From positions 1,736,001-1,800,000 of the forward strand of contig NZ_JACSKH010000001.1 of assembly GCF_018617485.1 (NCBI RefSeq): DNA of 64,000 nucleotides, in the 5' to 3' direction. The first letter of the stretch is position 1. Each line of letters opens with the position of its first letter. Below the pieces are notes generated by a model, which worked only from the letters and a program-made list of their open reading frames with translations, had not been told where the DNA came from and searched no databases. Shown in pieces: positions 18,315 through 27,693 of this stretch. A program made the position numbers and the translations under genes. The DNA is from Exiguobacterium sp. s124 (GTDB lineage: Bacteria > Bacillota > Bacilli > Exiguobacteriales > Exiguobacteriaceae).

Positions 18315-18567
18315 AAATACAAAAAAGGCCCTCGTCCGCAAAGGGACGAGAGCCTGTGTAAGTTTCCCGTGGTACCACCCTCGTTGCAGAGCCATTACTT
18401 GAAACTCTGCCACTCGAAATCGGTTAACGCCCGATGAGACGGCTCCCCCTACTCGTTTTCAAGGGAGCACCTCCAAAGTGTCGTTCGGGTCATCATCCAG
18501 TCGATGCTTTCAGCCAAGGCATCGCTCTCTTTGCTGGTGGGTTGACCGTACTCTTCTTTATCGTAGG
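18315..18567 (-). promoter_or_regulatory. T-box leader of hisS-aspS
   Basis: The minus strand carries the T-box core AGGGTGGTACCACGGG at 18366-18381, followed by a terminator with stem GGCTCTCGTCC/GGACGAGGGCC and six T (18322-18355). Upstream is a long stem I region with the distal loop GGCTGAAAGC. A CAC histidine codon at 18478-18480, in GAACGACACTTTGG, is the likely specifier. Uncharged tRNA-His would pair with the T-box and stabilise the antiterminator, so both synthetase genes would be induced on histidine starvation. A TATAGT near 18574-18579 may be the -10; the -35 is unclear. Confidence 0.92.
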
Positions 18568-18611
18568 TGTTTGACTATATGCTTCATGATGCCGAATGAA
18601 GCCGGCATCTG

Positions 18612-19055
18612 TCAAGCGTTTTTTTCGAGCATGAGTGTGACCGGGCCGTCATTGACGAGAGCGACGTCCATCATCGCCCCGAAGCGTCCCGTCTCGACGA
18701 CGAGTCCGTTTGACCGAAGTCGTTCGTTAAACTTTTCATAGAGTGTCTCAGCCATGTCCGGTTTCGCCGCCTTTGTGAAAGCAGGTCGACGTCCTTTCAT
18801 CGTATCTCCATACAATGTGAATTGAGAGACAGATAAAATCTGACCGGACACATCTTGAATCGATAAGTTCATCTTTTCTTGATCGTCTTCGAAGACACGA
18901 AGCCCGGTCACCTTGTCGGCGAGCCAGTTGACTTCTTCTTCTGTGTCTTCATGTGTCACGCCGACGAGAAGCAAGTATCCGGCGTTGATTGCCCCGACGA
19001 CTTCTTCCTCGACTGTGACCGATGCTTCTTTCACTCGTTGCAATAATACACGCAC
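18612..19055 (-). CDS. dtd: D-aminoacyl-tRNA deacylase
   Basis: Hydrolyses D-amino acids from mischarged tRNA. The 147-residue protein shows both signature motifs, SQFTLYGD (near residue 77) and NDGPVT (near 136), and the N-terminal [13 protein letters not shown]. The start is GTG at 19055, with AGGAAGAGG upstream. It lies 16 bases after relA, as in B. subtilis; the yrvJ amidase gene that follows dtd there is missing here. Confidence 0.96.
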   Translation of the reverse strand: MRVLLQRVKEASVTVEEEVVGAINAGYLLLVGVTHEDTEEEVNWLADKVTGLRVFEDDQEKMNLSIQDVSGQILSVSQFTLYGDTMKGRRPAFTKAAKPDMAETLYEKFNERLRSNGLVVETGRFGAMMDVALVNDGPVTLMLEKNA

Positions 19056-19071
19056 GTTCCTCTTCCTTTCG

Positions 19072-21261
19072 TCACGTCATCATGACTCGGCTGACCGAAT
19101 ACACGTCTGAGATTTGTTTGATGCGCTCGACGACTTTCTGCAAATGATTCACGTTCGGAATCGAAATCGTCATCGAGATGCGGGCTTGTTTGTTTTGGTC
19201 GCCACGACCGCTGACGGCCACGATATTCGTATTCGTCGCGGAAACCGCTTGAAGGACGTCGTTTAAGAGACCTGAACGATCATATCCTGTGATTTCGATA
19301 TCGACGTTATAGTTCTTCTCTTTCGCCTGTCCGACTTCCCATTCGACGTCGAGGAGACGCTCGGGATGTTGTTCGTTGACGATGTTCAAGCAGTCTTTCC
19401 GGTGAATCGAGACGCCGCGTCCACGAGTGATGTATCCGACGATCTCATCTCCCGGTACCGGGTTACAGCAACGACTCATGCGAACGAGCATGTTGTCGAT
19501 CCCTTTGACCGTCACGCCCGCTTCCGTCGTTTTCTTCTTCGGTGCCTGACTGACTTTCAATTCACTGATCGCTTCAGAGAGTTCGAGTTTCGGTTCTTTC
19601 CGCTGCTTCTCCGTCAACTTATGTGCGACTTGAGCGGCAGTGATGCCTTGGTAGCCGACCGCGGCGTACATCTCTTCCTCGTTCCCGAAGTTGAATTTCT
19701 CGACGACGATACTGAGTGCAGGCTCATCGATTACTTCTTTCGGTTCAAAACCAAGTTTCTTGATTTCCGCCTCGACGAGATCTTTCCCTTTCTCGACGTT
19801 CTCTTCACGCTGTTGACGTTTGAACCATTGGCGAATCTTGTTCTTCGCCTGACTCGAAACAGCGAGTTTCAACCAGTCTTTGCTCGGTCCATAACTGTGC
19901 TTCGACGTGATGATTTCAATGATGTCACCTGTCTCGAGTTTGTAGTCGAGCGGCACCATCCGACCGTTCACTTTCGCACCTGTCATCCGATGGCCGATTT
20001 CCGTATGGATCCGGTAGGCATAGTCGATCGGGACAGAGCCTTTCGGCAACTCGAATACGTCCCCTTTTGGTGTAAAGACGTAGAGCATGTCGCTAAAGAA
20101 GTCGACTTTAAGCGACTCCATAAACTCTTCGGCATCCGTCGTATCTTTTTGAAGCTCAAGAATCTCACGAAGATGGGCAATCTTCTCGTCGAACCCGTTC
20201 GTCGAGACGTTTTTGCCTTCTTTATATGCCCAGTGTGCCGCAATCCCGAATTCGGCGATGAAATGCATGTCTTTTGTCCGAATCTGGACTTCAAGCGGCT
20301 CACCCTTCGGACCGATCACTGTCGTATGGAGCGACTGATACATGTTCGGTTTCGGCATGGCGATATAATCTTTGAAGCGTCCTGGCATCGGCTTGTATTG
20401 CGTATGGATGATCCCAAGTACCGCATAACAATCACGAATCGAGTCGACGATAATGCGGACCGCCATCAAATCATAAATTTCATTGAATTCTTTTTTATGC
20501 TTCACCATCTTATTGTAGATGGAATAGATATGTTTCGGTCGACCGTTTACGTCGGCATCGATATGCACTTCTTCAAGAACTCCGTTCACTTCCGTGATGA
20601 CAGAGGTGACGAGTGCTTCTCGTTCCGTCCGTTTTTGTTTCATCATCGAGACGATCTTGTAGTATTGCTGCGGGTTGATATAACGTAACGAAATATCCTC
20701 GAGCTCCCACTTGATTGTCGAGATCCCCATGCGGTGGGCGAGCGGCGCAAAGATTTCAAGCGTCTCTTCTGCCTTTTGGACTTGCTTTTCTTTCGGCATA
20801 TGCTGAAGCGTCCGCATGTTGTGGAGACGGTCCGCGAGCTTGATCAAGATGACGCGCACGTCTTCCGCCATCGCGATAATCATCTTCCGATGGTTCTCTG
20901 CGAGTTCTTCTTTTTTCGACTTATATTTGATTTTCCCAAGCTTCGTGACGCCGTCGACGAGCATGGCCACGTCCGGACCAAAATCGTCCGTCAATTGCTG
21001 TAACGAAATATCCGTATCTTCGACGACATCATGCAAGAGCGCTCCGATAATCGTCGTGGCATCTAAGCCGATATCAACGAGAATGCCGGCCACTTGGACC
21101 GGATGGAGGATATAGGGCTCGCCCGAACGTCGGAACTGACCGGTATGATGAAGTTTTGCGTATTCGTAAGCGCGTTTCACTTCGGCAATATCGTCGTCAC
21201 CCATATACTCCCCGAGCGCGTCGAGAAGATCCTCAATACTTACGATTTGTTTTTTGGTCAT
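19072..21261 (-). CDS. relA: Bifunctional (p)ppGpp synthetase/hydrolase RelA (Rel)
   Basis: Long Rel protein controlling the stringent response. The 729 residues contain an HD hydrolase domain ([26 protein letters not shown]), a synthetase domain ([20 protein letters not shown] and [12 protein letters not shown]), a TGS domain ([20 protein letters not shown]), a conserved-cysteine [14 protein letters not shown] region, and a C-terminal ACT domain. Both catalytic domains look intact. ATG 21261 is favoured over GTG 21273, which overlaps the ribosome site. Confidence 0.97.
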   Translation of the reverse strand: MTKKQIVSIEDLLDALGEYMGDDDIAEVKRAYEYAKLHHTGQFRRSGEPYILHPVQVAGILVDIGLDATTIIGALLHDVVEDTDISLQQLTDDFGPDVAMLVDGVTKLGKIKYKSKKEELAENHRKMIIAMAEDVRVILIKLADRLHNMRTLQHMPKEKQVQKAEETLEIFAPLAHRMGISTIKWELEDISLRYINPQQYYKIVSMMKQKRTEREALVTSVITEVNGVLEEVHIDADVNGRPKHIYSIYNKMVKHKKEFNEIYDLMAVRIIVDSIRDCYAVLGIIHTQYKPMPGRFKDYIAMPKPNMYQSLHTTVIGPKGEPLEVQIRTKDMHFIAEFGIAAHWAYKEGKNVSTNGFDEKIAHLREILELQKDTTDAEEFMESLKVDFFSDMLYVFTPKGDVFELPKGSVPIDYAYRIHTEIGHRMTGAKVNGRMVPLDYKLETGDIIEIITSKHSYGPSKDWLKLAVSSQAKNKIRQWFKRQQREENVEKGKDLVEAEIKKLGFEPKEVIDEPALSIVVEKFNFGNEEEMYAAVGYQGITAAQVAHKLTEKQRKEPKLELSEAISELKVSQAPKKKTTEAGVTVKGIDNMLVRMSRCCNPVPGDEIVGYITRGRGVSIHRKDCLNIVNEQHPERLLDVEWEVGQAKEKNYNVDIEITGYDRSGLLNDVLQAVSATNTNIVAVSGRGDQNKQARISMTISIPNVNHLQKVVERIKQISDVYSVSRVMMT

Positions 21262-21354
21262 AACATTCGACACCCTTTTTCTTACCGCTCCAATCGACTC
21301 AGATTCGTCGCAGCATGGTAGTAGTTTATATTCAAGATTCTATAATTTTTATAA

Positions 21355-21385
21355 CCATTATCGAAAAAATCTGACGACCTGTCAA
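21355..21385 (-). promoter_or_regulatory. Candidate relA promoter
   Basis: On the minus strand TTGACA (21380-21385) is followed after 19 bases by TAATGG (21355-21360); the spacing is long. Confidence 0.35.
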
Positions 21386-21415
21386 AGGTTGTAGGTTATT
21401 TTCCTCAAAAACTAT

Positions 21416-21444
21416 TCAAAAACGGGAAGCATATGCTTCCCGTT
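21416..21444 (-). terminator. Terminator after apt
   Basis: AACGGGAAGCAT and ATGCTTCCCGTT form a perfect palindrome at 21421-21444, and the minus strand continues into five T. It separates apt from relA. Confidence 0.8.
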
Positions 21445-21450
21445 TAAAAA

Positions 21451-21969
21451 TTAGTCTTCGTATCGGATGAGTGAGAAGATGTCATATCCTTCAAGACGCT
21501 CACGTCCGCCGAGTCCGTCGAGTTCAATCAAGAACCCGATTCCTGCTACAACTCCACCGAGCTGCTCAATCATTTTGATGGTCGCTTCAATCGTTCCACC
21601 TGTCGCGAGCAAGTCATCCAAGATGACGACTTGTTGTCCCGGCTTGATTGAATCTTTGTGCATCGTTAAGATGTCCGTTCCGTACTCGAGACCGTATGAT
21701 ACACGTACTGTCTCACGTGGTAACTTTCCTTCTTTACGAACTGGTACAAATCCGAGCTCGAGTGCGTACGCTGCCGGGCAACCGACGACAAATCCGCGCG
21801 CCTCTGGTCCAGCAATCAACTCTGCCCCACGCTCACGTGCATAAGCGACGAGCTCGTCTACTGATTTCTTGTAGACTTCGCCATCTTGCATAAGTGACGT
21901 GATATCTTTGAAGCTGATTCCTTCTTTCGGATAATCTGCTACTTCTTTAATATGCTGTTTGAAATCCAT
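21451..21969 (-). CDS. apt: Adenine phosphoribosyltransferase
   Basis: Salvages adenine to AMP with PRPP. The 172-residue protein has the typical start [17 protein letters not shown] and the PRPP loop [13 protein letters not shown] (near residue 124). ATG 21969 lies one base after the recJ stop; its AGGAGG is inside the recJ end, 12 bases away. The longer frame to 22077 runs back into recJ and is not used. recJ-apt order is as in B. subtilis. Confidence 0.97.
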   Translation of the reverse strand: MDFKQHIKEVADYPKEGISFKDITSLMQDGEVYKKSVDELVAYARERGAELIAGPEARGFVVGCPAAYALELGFVPVRKEGKLPRETVRVSYGLEYGTDILTMHKDSIKPGQQVVILDDLLATGGTIEATIKMIEQLGGVVAGIGFLIELDGLGGRERLEGYDIFSLIRYED

Positions 21970-21970
21970 T

Positions 21971-24265
21971 TTATGTGTATGCCTCCTGCATCTTGTTCGA
22001 TCGCAACGATTGTAACCGCTCTTTGAGCTCTGCCAATGACGCATAAACGAAACGTTCTTCGAGTTGTTGGCACCCAATCCGGCGTTGATAGCACGGCGCT
22101 TCGGTCAAATCGCGTTTCGGTGCTTCTGGATTGACTCCAGGCAGTCCGTCTTCCATTGTAACAAGAAATTCGAGTTCAGAGAATACTTGATGCATAAATT
22201 GAATCGTATTTTTTGACCATTTTCGTTCTTTTGACAGACGAATCAGGTTTTCACGTAGATTTTTCCGTTCACATGTCGCCATGTGCACGTAATACGTTCG
22301 GAAATCCTCACGTGACGGGAGACGCTCGAAGAACGAGTCACCTTGACCGAAGGCGCAATAGATTCGCTCGACACCCTCGTGAAGTTTTTCTGCAAGAACC
22401 TCTTCATCGTCAGGTAGGTCGAGTAAGACGACGAAACGATTGAGTGGTTCATCTCCTTCATGAAGTGGATAATCTTCGGCTATTCCTTGGAACGATAAGA
22501 ATGACGTATGTTCTTTCGGCAAGTCTTTCAACTCTTGTACCGACTTTTTCTTCCCACGGTAATCGAACACCTGGAAGTCATCGACACGTAAATCTTGAAT
22601 CATGAGCTGAGGTTTTCGCATCCCGTTCCACTCGTTCACTTGAAGACTGCCCATCACCGAGATGTGAGCCATCTGCGAGATTTCTGAGACGACGTGTCCG
22701 AACCCGAAGCCGATACCGTCGAGTTCACGCTTGTCTCCGGCGAGCTGAACTTTCAAATGTGTCGCGTCACGTCCGATTTGACGAATATCGCGCAGTTTGG
22801 CATCCGCAACGACGACCCGTGGAGACGGGTTCCCCATGCCGAACGGTGCCAGTTTCGCGATCTCGGAGATGAGATCGAGCGAGACGTCATTGACCGTCAG
22901 TTTCAAATCGACATTGACCCGTGGCACGAATACATCGTCTGGAATCCCTTCTGCTTGACGATTCAACCGTTCACGCAGTTCAGCAACGTTCTCGGACTGA
23001 AGCGTCATCCCCGCGGCTGCCGGGTGTCCCCCGAAGTGCGGCAAGATGTCTTCGTTCTTCGAGAGTTCTTTAAACAAGTCAAACCCGTCAATCGACCGTC
23101 CTGAGCCTTTCGCCTTACCAGTTTCCGGGTCGTGGCAAAGGAGGATGACCGGACGATAGTACGCCTCGACAAGACGGGAGGCGACGATTCCGACCACACC
23201 CGGGTTCCACTTCTCGCTCGCGACGACGAGTACACGGTCCTCGGTCATGGACGCTTCGACGAGTTCCTTCGCTTCAGCGGTGATCGTTTTGACGATATCT
23301 TGACGCTCTTTATTTTGCTTATCGAGTTGCTTCGCAAGTTCGAGCGCTTCCTCGACATGTTCGGCAAGGAGCATTTGTAGCGCCGGCATCGCCGAATCGA
23401 GACGTCCTGCCGCATTGATCCGCGGACCGAACGCAAAACCGACGGATTCTTCGTTCAACACGCTGTCACCGAGCCCACATACTTCACGTAACGCCAAAAT
23501 GCCTGGTCGTTTCGAAGCTTCGAGTGCCGCGATTCCTTTTTTTGCGAGCAATCGGTTTTCGCCGTCGAGTGGGACGAGGTCAGCGATTGTTCCGAGAACG
23601 GCCAAATCCAGCAATTCCTCTGGCATCCTTCCTAAGACGGCATGTGCCACCTTCAGCGCGACCCCCGCACCGGCGAGCTTATCGTATGGATATCTCGGGT
23701 CAATGTGCGGATGGATGATCGCATACGCGTCCGGGAGTGTCTCTTTCGGCTCATGGTGGTCGGTAATGATCAAATCGACACCGAGGTCTTTTAAGAGCGT
23801 CGCTTCTTCAATCCCTGAGATCCCGCAGTCCACTGTGATCACCAAGGTGAAGCCTTCGTTCGCTGCCCATTGGAACGCTTCCTTGTTCGGTCCATACCCT
23901 TCTGTGAAGCGGTTCGGGATGTAGCATTCGGCCATGACGCCAATCTCGGTCAAAGCGTGCCACATGACCGAAGATGCGCTGACACCATCGACATCGTAGT
24001 CTCCATAGATGAGTACCATCTCACCCTCGTCCGCCGCTTGCTTGATACGGGCTACGACTTTCTCCATCTGTTCGAATAAATACGGGTCATGAAAGACGAG
24101 TTCATCCTCGGCATACAAGAATGCCTTGGCCGCTTCTACGTCCTGATGACCTCGCTGAACGAGTAACGTCGCCAGTTGTGCTGATATATTTAATTCGTTT
24201 TGTAAACGTGTGACGTCGTCCGGGTTCGTTTCCGGGTAGAGCCACTGTTTCTTCGAATGGTACAT
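21971..24265 (-). CDS. recJ: Single-stranded-DNA-specific exonuclease RecJ
   Basis: A 5'-3' ssDNA exonuclease of the DHH family in recombination and mismatch repair. The 764 residues show motif [13 protein letters not shown] (near residue 85), motif [10 protein letters not shown], the DHHA1 motif [10 protein letters not shown] and GGHPAAAGM (near 410), and the Firmicute C-terminal extension (from about residue 570). ATG 24265 has GGAG eight bases upstream and an extended -10 promoter just beyond. Upstream secF ends at a separate terminator, so recJ-apt is its own transcript. Confidence 0.96.
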   Translation of the reverse strand: MYHSKKQWLYPETNPDDVTRLQNELNISAQLATLLVQRGHQDVEAAKAFLYAEDELVFHDPYLFEQMEKVVARIKQAADEGEMVLIYGDYDVDGVSASSVMWHALTEIGVMAECYIPNRFTEGYGPNKEAFQWAANEGFTLVITVDCGISGIEEATLLKDLGVDLIITDHHEPKETLPDAYAIIHPHIDPRYPYDKLAGAGVALKVAHAVLGRMPEELLDLAVLGTIADLVPLDGENRLLAKKGIAALEASKRPGILALREVCGLGDSVLNEESVGFAFGPRINAAGRLDSAMPALQMLLAEHVEEALELAKQLDKQNKERQDIVKTITAEAKELVEASMTEDRVLVVASEKWNPGVVGIVASRLVEAYYRPVILLCHDPETGKAKGSGRSIDGFDLFKELSKNEDILPHFGGHPAAAGMTLQSENVAELRERLNRQAEGIPDDVFVPRVNVDLKLTVNDVSLDLISEIAKLAPFGMGNPSPRVVVADAKLRDIRQIGRDATHLKVQLAGDKRELDGIGFGFGHVVSEISQMAHISVMGSLQVNEWNGMRKPQLMIQDLRVDDFQVFDYRGKKKSVQELKDLPKEHTSFLSFQGIAEDYPLHEGDEPLNRFVVLLDLPDDEEVLAEKLHEGVERIYCAFGQGDSFFERLPSREDFRTYYVHMATCERKNLRENLIRLSKERKWSKNTIQFMHQVFSELEFLVTMEDGLPGVNPEAPKRDLTEAPCYQRRIGCQQLEERFVYASLAELKERLQSLRSNKMQEAYT

Positions 24266-24289
24266 GTCCTTCACTCCAATCAATTGTAG

Positions 24290-24298
24290 ATTATAGCA
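24290..24298 (-). promoter_or_regulatory. Extended -10 promoter of recJ-apt
   Basis: TGCTATAAT on the minus strand is an extended -10; a recognisable -35 is lacking. Confidence 0.55.
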
Positions 24299-24330
24299 GA
24301 CCGCGTGAAAGATGTGCCGTCTTGACATTT

Positions 24331-24358
24331 AAAAAGGTCTCCCGTTTGAAGGGAGACC
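24331..24358 (-). terminator. Terminator after secF
   Basis: GGTCTCCC, a 7-base loop and GGGAGACC precede five T on the minus strand. Confidence 0.85.
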
Positions 24359-24364
24359 CACTCG

Positions 24365-25291
24365 TTACGCCTCTGTGACCGGCGTATCTTTTTTCTTGTT
24401 GATGGTCGTACGTTTGATTAACAACCACAAGTATGACGCGATGAAGATAGATGAGTACATCCCCATGAAGAGCCCGATGATCAATGCGAGCGAGAAGCTT
24501 CGAATCGATTCGGCACCGAACGCGTACAAGGCAATGGCCGTCACGAGTACCGTGATGACGGTGTTGACCGAACGGACAATCGTCTCTTGAATCGATTTAT
24601 TGATGATCGACTCATACACATCCATCGAACGGATCTTCCGTTCTTTTTCATACGACGTGATATTCTCTCGGACGCGGTCGAACGTAACGATCGTATCGTT
24701 GACGGAATAACCGATGATCGTCAGGATCGCTGCGATGAAGTATAAGTTGACCTCAATCCCAAAGAGCGAGAACGCGACGATCATGAAGAACGCATCGTGT
24801 AGCATCGCCACCACGGTCGCGACCGCATAAGAGAATTGGAAACGGACCGTGATGTACAAGATGATCCCGATTGAAGCGACGGCTACCGCGTACAAGGCGT
24901 TCTTCGCCAAGTCACGACCGACTTGAGCCGACACGGTGCTGATGTTCGGGTCGTTCCCGAACTGCTCCGTGAACGCCGTCTTGACGCTCGCGACTTCCTC
25001 TTGACCTAGTTGTCCGACGAACGTCACATAAGCCAAACGACCTTCGTCGGCATATTGGACGCTCGAGATTTCTTGGTCGATCCCTGCATCATTGAACGCT
25101 TGCGTAAACTCTTCTTGTGAGACACGCTCTTCTGTTAATACCTCGACACGTGTTCCTGAAGCGAAGTCGATCCCAAGGTTCAATCCTCGGAAGAACAAGA
25201 GACCGATTCCGAGAACGACGATTGCCGTCGAGACTAAGAACATCGTGCGCATATGTTTGACGTAATTCCATTCAGTAAGCTTAAAGTTCAC
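24365..25291 (-). CDS. secF: Protein translocase subunit SecF
   Basis: Membrane partner of SecD, using the proton gradient to complete Sec translocation. The 308-residue protein has the first periplasmic-domain entry GLNLGIDFASGTRVEV (near residue 35) and the C-terminal membrane block with GYSVNDTIVTFDRVREN, the conserved SecF signature. A GTG at 25291 is chosen: AAGGAGA lies nine bases before it, while the GTG at 25300 abuts the ribosome site. It overlaps the 3' end of secD by about 11 bases, so the two are coupled. In B. subtilis the two are fused as secDF; here they are separate. Confidence 0.95.
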   Translation of the reverse strand: MNFKLTEWNYVKHMRTMFLVSTAIVVLGIGLLFFRGLNLGIDFASGTRVEVLTEERVSQEEFTQAFNDAGIDQEISSVQYADEGRLAYVTFVGQLGQEEVASVKTAFTEQFGNDPNISTVSAQVGRDLAKNALYAVAVASIGIILYITVRFQFSYAVATVVAMLHDAFFMIVAFSLFGIEVNLYFIAAILTIIGYSVNDTIVTFDRVRENITSYEKERKIRSMDVYESIINKSIQETIVRSVNTVITVLVTAIALYAFGAESIRSFSLALIIGLFMGMYSSIFIASYLWLLIKRTTINKKKDTPVTEA

Positions 25292-26585
25292 GGATTTCAC
25301 TCTCCTTCACACCAAACCATCCTTTACGTTTGTCGAACAGACGACTTGAGACAAGGAGGTGCATCAAATAACGTGAGATGAATACGTTCGAGATGAACGT
25401 CATCGCGATTGAGATCATGAGCATAATCGCGAACCCTTTGACTGAGCTTTGTCCGAAATAGAACAAGACCGCAGCCGAGATGAGTGTCGTCAAGTTGGCA
25501 TCGATGATCGTGCTAAGTGATCGGCGGTTACCGGCACGGAATGCAGACAAGACCGACTTCCCAGAGCGGAGCTCATCTTTGATTCGTTCCGCCGTAATGA
25601 TGTTCGCATCGACGGCCATCCCTACCCCGAGGACGAGTGCTGCAATCCCTGGGAGCGTCAAGACCGCATTGATTCCATTGAAGAACAACATGATCAAGTT
25701 GATATACAAAACAAGCGTGATGATTGACACGAGTCCTGGTAGACGATAGAAGAACAACATGAAGATAAATACGGCAATGATCCCGATAGAAGCGGCAAAT
25801 ACCGTCTCTTCTAATGCGTCTTGACCGAACTGAGCCGATACCGACGTCGAGTAGATTTCATCAAGTTTAACCGGGAGCGCCCCTGCGTTCAAGATGTCGG
25901 CGAGTTGCTTTGCGCTCTCAGCTGTAATATCTCCACCTTTAATGATAGCTTTGTCCGACAAGATTTGACTCGTGACTCGGGCATCTGACACAATCTTCGA
26001 GTTCTCTTTTTGAATCTCTTCCTCGTATGTGTCGCCTTCTTCATAATCGAGCCAGATGACGAGGCGATTCTCAGGTTCGGGAAGCTGTGCGATTTCAGCA
26101 GTTACTTCACCAAATTTTTCAGCCGATTGTAAGGTTAACTCAACAACTGGTTCCCCGCTGTTAGGATCGTACCCAATAGCCGCACCACGTGGCGCCAAAT
26201 CTTTCCCGTCGAGCAAGACGTTGTCGTTCACGTCACGGAACGTCAATTGCGCCGTAGACGAGATGACTTCGCGCGCTTCGTTTTGGTTCGACACGCCAGC
26301 GAGCTGGACACGGATTCGGTTGTTCTCTTCGATTCGAACGTCCGGTTCGGATACCCCGAGGACGTTGATTCGGTTGTTGATGGCGCGAACGGTTGCATTC
26401 ATCGCCGACTCGTCGATGACGTCGCCGTCTTCGAGCGGTTGTACTTCATACAAAACTTCGAATCCACCTTTTAAGTCGAGTCCGAGGTTCGTGTTCTTGA
26501 CTACCCAAGGTGTCGAGAACACAGCGAGCAGGATTGTCGCAATCATGATGATTGCAAAAATCGCAATATTGCCTTTTTTGTACAT
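25281..26585 (-). CDS. secD: Protein translocase subunit SecD
   Basis: Subunit of the SecDF complex. The 434-residue protein has an N-terminal membrane helix, NLGLDLKGGFEVLYEV after it, a large extracytoplasmic domain to about residue 265, and a membrane block with VLGVGMAVDANIITAERIKDELRSGKS (VDANI is the family signature). ATG 26585 has AAAGGA nine bases upstream. It lies downstream of a good promoter and is coupled to secF. Confidence 0.96.
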   Translation of the reverse strand: MYKKGNIAIFAIIMIATILLAVFSTPWVVKNTNLGLDLKGGFEVLYEVQPLEDGDVIDESAMNATVRAINNRINVLGVSEPDVRIEENNRIRVQLAGVSNQNEAREVISSTAQLTFRDVNDNVLLDGKDLAPRGAAIGYDPNSGEPVVELTLQSAEKFGEVTAEIAQLPEPENRLVIWLDYEEGDTYEEEIQKENSKIVSDARVTSQILSDKAIIKGGDITAESAKQLADILNAGALPVKLDEIYSTSVSAQFGQDALEETVFAASIGIIAVFIFMLFFYRLPGLVSIITLVLYINLIMLFFNGINAVLTLPGIAALVLGVGMAVDANIITAERIKDELRSGKSVLSAFRAGNRRSLSTIIDANLTTLISAAVLFYFGQSSVKGFAIMLMISIAMTFISNVFISRYLMHLLVSSRLFDKRKGWFGVKESEIREL

Positions 26586-26635
26586 ACGACTATTTCCTTT
26601 CTAAACCACTGTTCTTGATATAACTTCTCTCGTTA

Positions 26636-26664
26636 ACATTACAAATTTTCTAAACATTTATCAA
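26636..26664 (-). promoter_or_regulatory. secDF promoter
   Basis: On the minus strand TTGATA (26659-26664), a 17-base spacer and TAATGT (26636-26641) lie about 50 bases upstream of secD. Confidence 0.55.
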
Positions 26665-26731
26665 TCATTTTCCTAAAATTGTAACGTCTCTTTACTGAAA
26701 TGACGCCTTGATTTGCGTATAAGACTAAATG

Positions 26732-26760
26732 TTGCACAAGGGCAAAACTTCATGTATGAT
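26732..26760 (+). promoter_or_regulatory. Promoter of the ZIP transporter gene
   Basis: TTGCAC (26732-26737), a 17-base spacer and TATGAT (26755-26760) precede the ATG by about 36 bases. I see no convincing Zur box. Confidence 0.7.
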
Positions 26761-26796
26761 GTAGCTAACATCACAACATCAAAGGAGTCTTACCAC

Positions 26797-27657
26797 ATGG
26801 ACAGCACAATTATTTTTGCGTTCCTCCTCACCTTGTTCGCAGGTCTTGCGACAGGAATCGGGAGTATGATCGCATTCTTTGCGAAACGGACGAATACGGC
26901 CTTCTTGTCCATCTCTCTCGGATTTTCCGGAGGCGTCATGATTTACGTATCATTCATCGAGATTTTCCCGAAAGCGCTCGAGGAGCTCGTCGGCGCACAC
27001 GGAGAATATACGGGTACAATTTATACCGTCCTGGCGTTCTTCGGTGGGATGTTCTTGATTGGAATGATTGATAAGTTCATCCCGAAAATGGAGAATCCAC
27101 ACGAGGTCAAATTCGTCGAATCGATGCAGAACGACCCGTCAACTCAAGAGTTGGCGACGACAGCTACAAATGAAACAACTGCGATTCAACATCCGGAATC
27201 ACAAAATCGCTTAAAGAAAATGGGGATTTTCATGGCACTCGCCATCGGGATTCATAACTTCCCGGAAGGACTCGCGACGTTCATCTCGGCGCTTGATGAT
27301 CCGACAGTCGGTGTCGCCATCGCCATCGCCATCGCGCTGCATAACATTCCAGAAGGGATCGCCGTCTCCGTCCCGATTTATTATGCGACCGGTTCACGGA
27401 AGAAGGCGTTCAAGCTCTCCATGTTATCGGGTCTCGCCGAGCCAGCTGGGGCTGCCATCGGATTTTTAATTCTCATGCCGTTCTTGAGCGACACCGTCTT
27501 CGGTCTGTTGTTTGCAGCAGTCGGCGGGATCATGGTATTCATCTCGCTCGATGAGTTGCTCCCTGCGGCCCGTGAATATGGTCATGCCCATCATTCGATG
27601 TACGGAATGGTCGCCGGGATGATTGTCATGGCGACGAGTCTTATCCTATTAATGTAA
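26797..27657 (+). CDS. ZIP family metal transporter (ZupT-like)
   Basis: An inner-membrane importer of zinc or other divalent metals. The 286-residue protein has about eight hydrophobic segments. The metal motifs are IGIHNFPEGLATF in helix 4 and IALHNIPEGIAVSVPIYYATG in helix 5, as in bacterial ZupT/GufA. The loop between helices 3 and 4 is polar but not His-rich. ATG 26797 has AAAGGAG nine bases before it; the frame back to 26713 covers the promoter. Metal choice (zinc, iron, manganese) cannot be told. Confidence 0.92.
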   Translation: MDSTIIFAFLLTLFAGLATGIGSMIAFFAKRTNTAFLSISLGFSGGVMIYVSFIEIFPKALEELVGAHGEYTGTIYTVLAFFGGMFLIGMIDKFIPKMENPHEVKFVESMQNDPSTQELATTATNETTAIQHPESQNRLKKMGIFMALAIGIHNFPEGLATFISALDDPTVGVAIAIAIALHNIPEGIAVSVPIYYATGSRKKAFKLSMLSGLAEPAGAAIGFLILMPFLSDTVFGLLFAAVGGIMVFISLDELLPAAREYGHAHHSMYGMVAGMIVMATSLILLM

Positions 27658-27662
27658 CGAGC

Positions 27663-27692
27663 AATGCCCTGACGCCTCGCGTCAGGGCATTT
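27663..27692. terminator. Bidirectional terminator between ZIP and chemoreceptor genes
   Basis: AATGCCCTGACGC, a 3-base loop and GCGTCAGGGCATT form a strong stem between the convergent stops. Confidence 0.8.
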
Positions 27693-27693
27693 A

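Noticed and set aside
18297-18413. N-terminal extension of HisS
   Set aside because: The extension lies within the T-box terminator region; the ribosome site supports ATG 18296.
18595-18611. ATGCCG/CGGCAT hairpin after dtd as a terminator
   Set aside because: No T-run follows, so it may be only part of the promoter region of the T-box transcript.
19366-20688. Long 440-codon plus-strand open frame
   Set aside because: It is the antisense shadow of relA; the relA strand encodes all domains and the shadow has no ribosome site or motif.
25281-25300. secD/secF overlap as a frameshifted secDF fusion
   Set aside because: secD ends properly and secF has its own ribosome site and GTG start; split secD and secF are common.
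26597-26730. Zur-type operator before the ZIP gene
   Set aside because: No palindrome resembling the Zur box was found; only a sigma-A promoter is supported.
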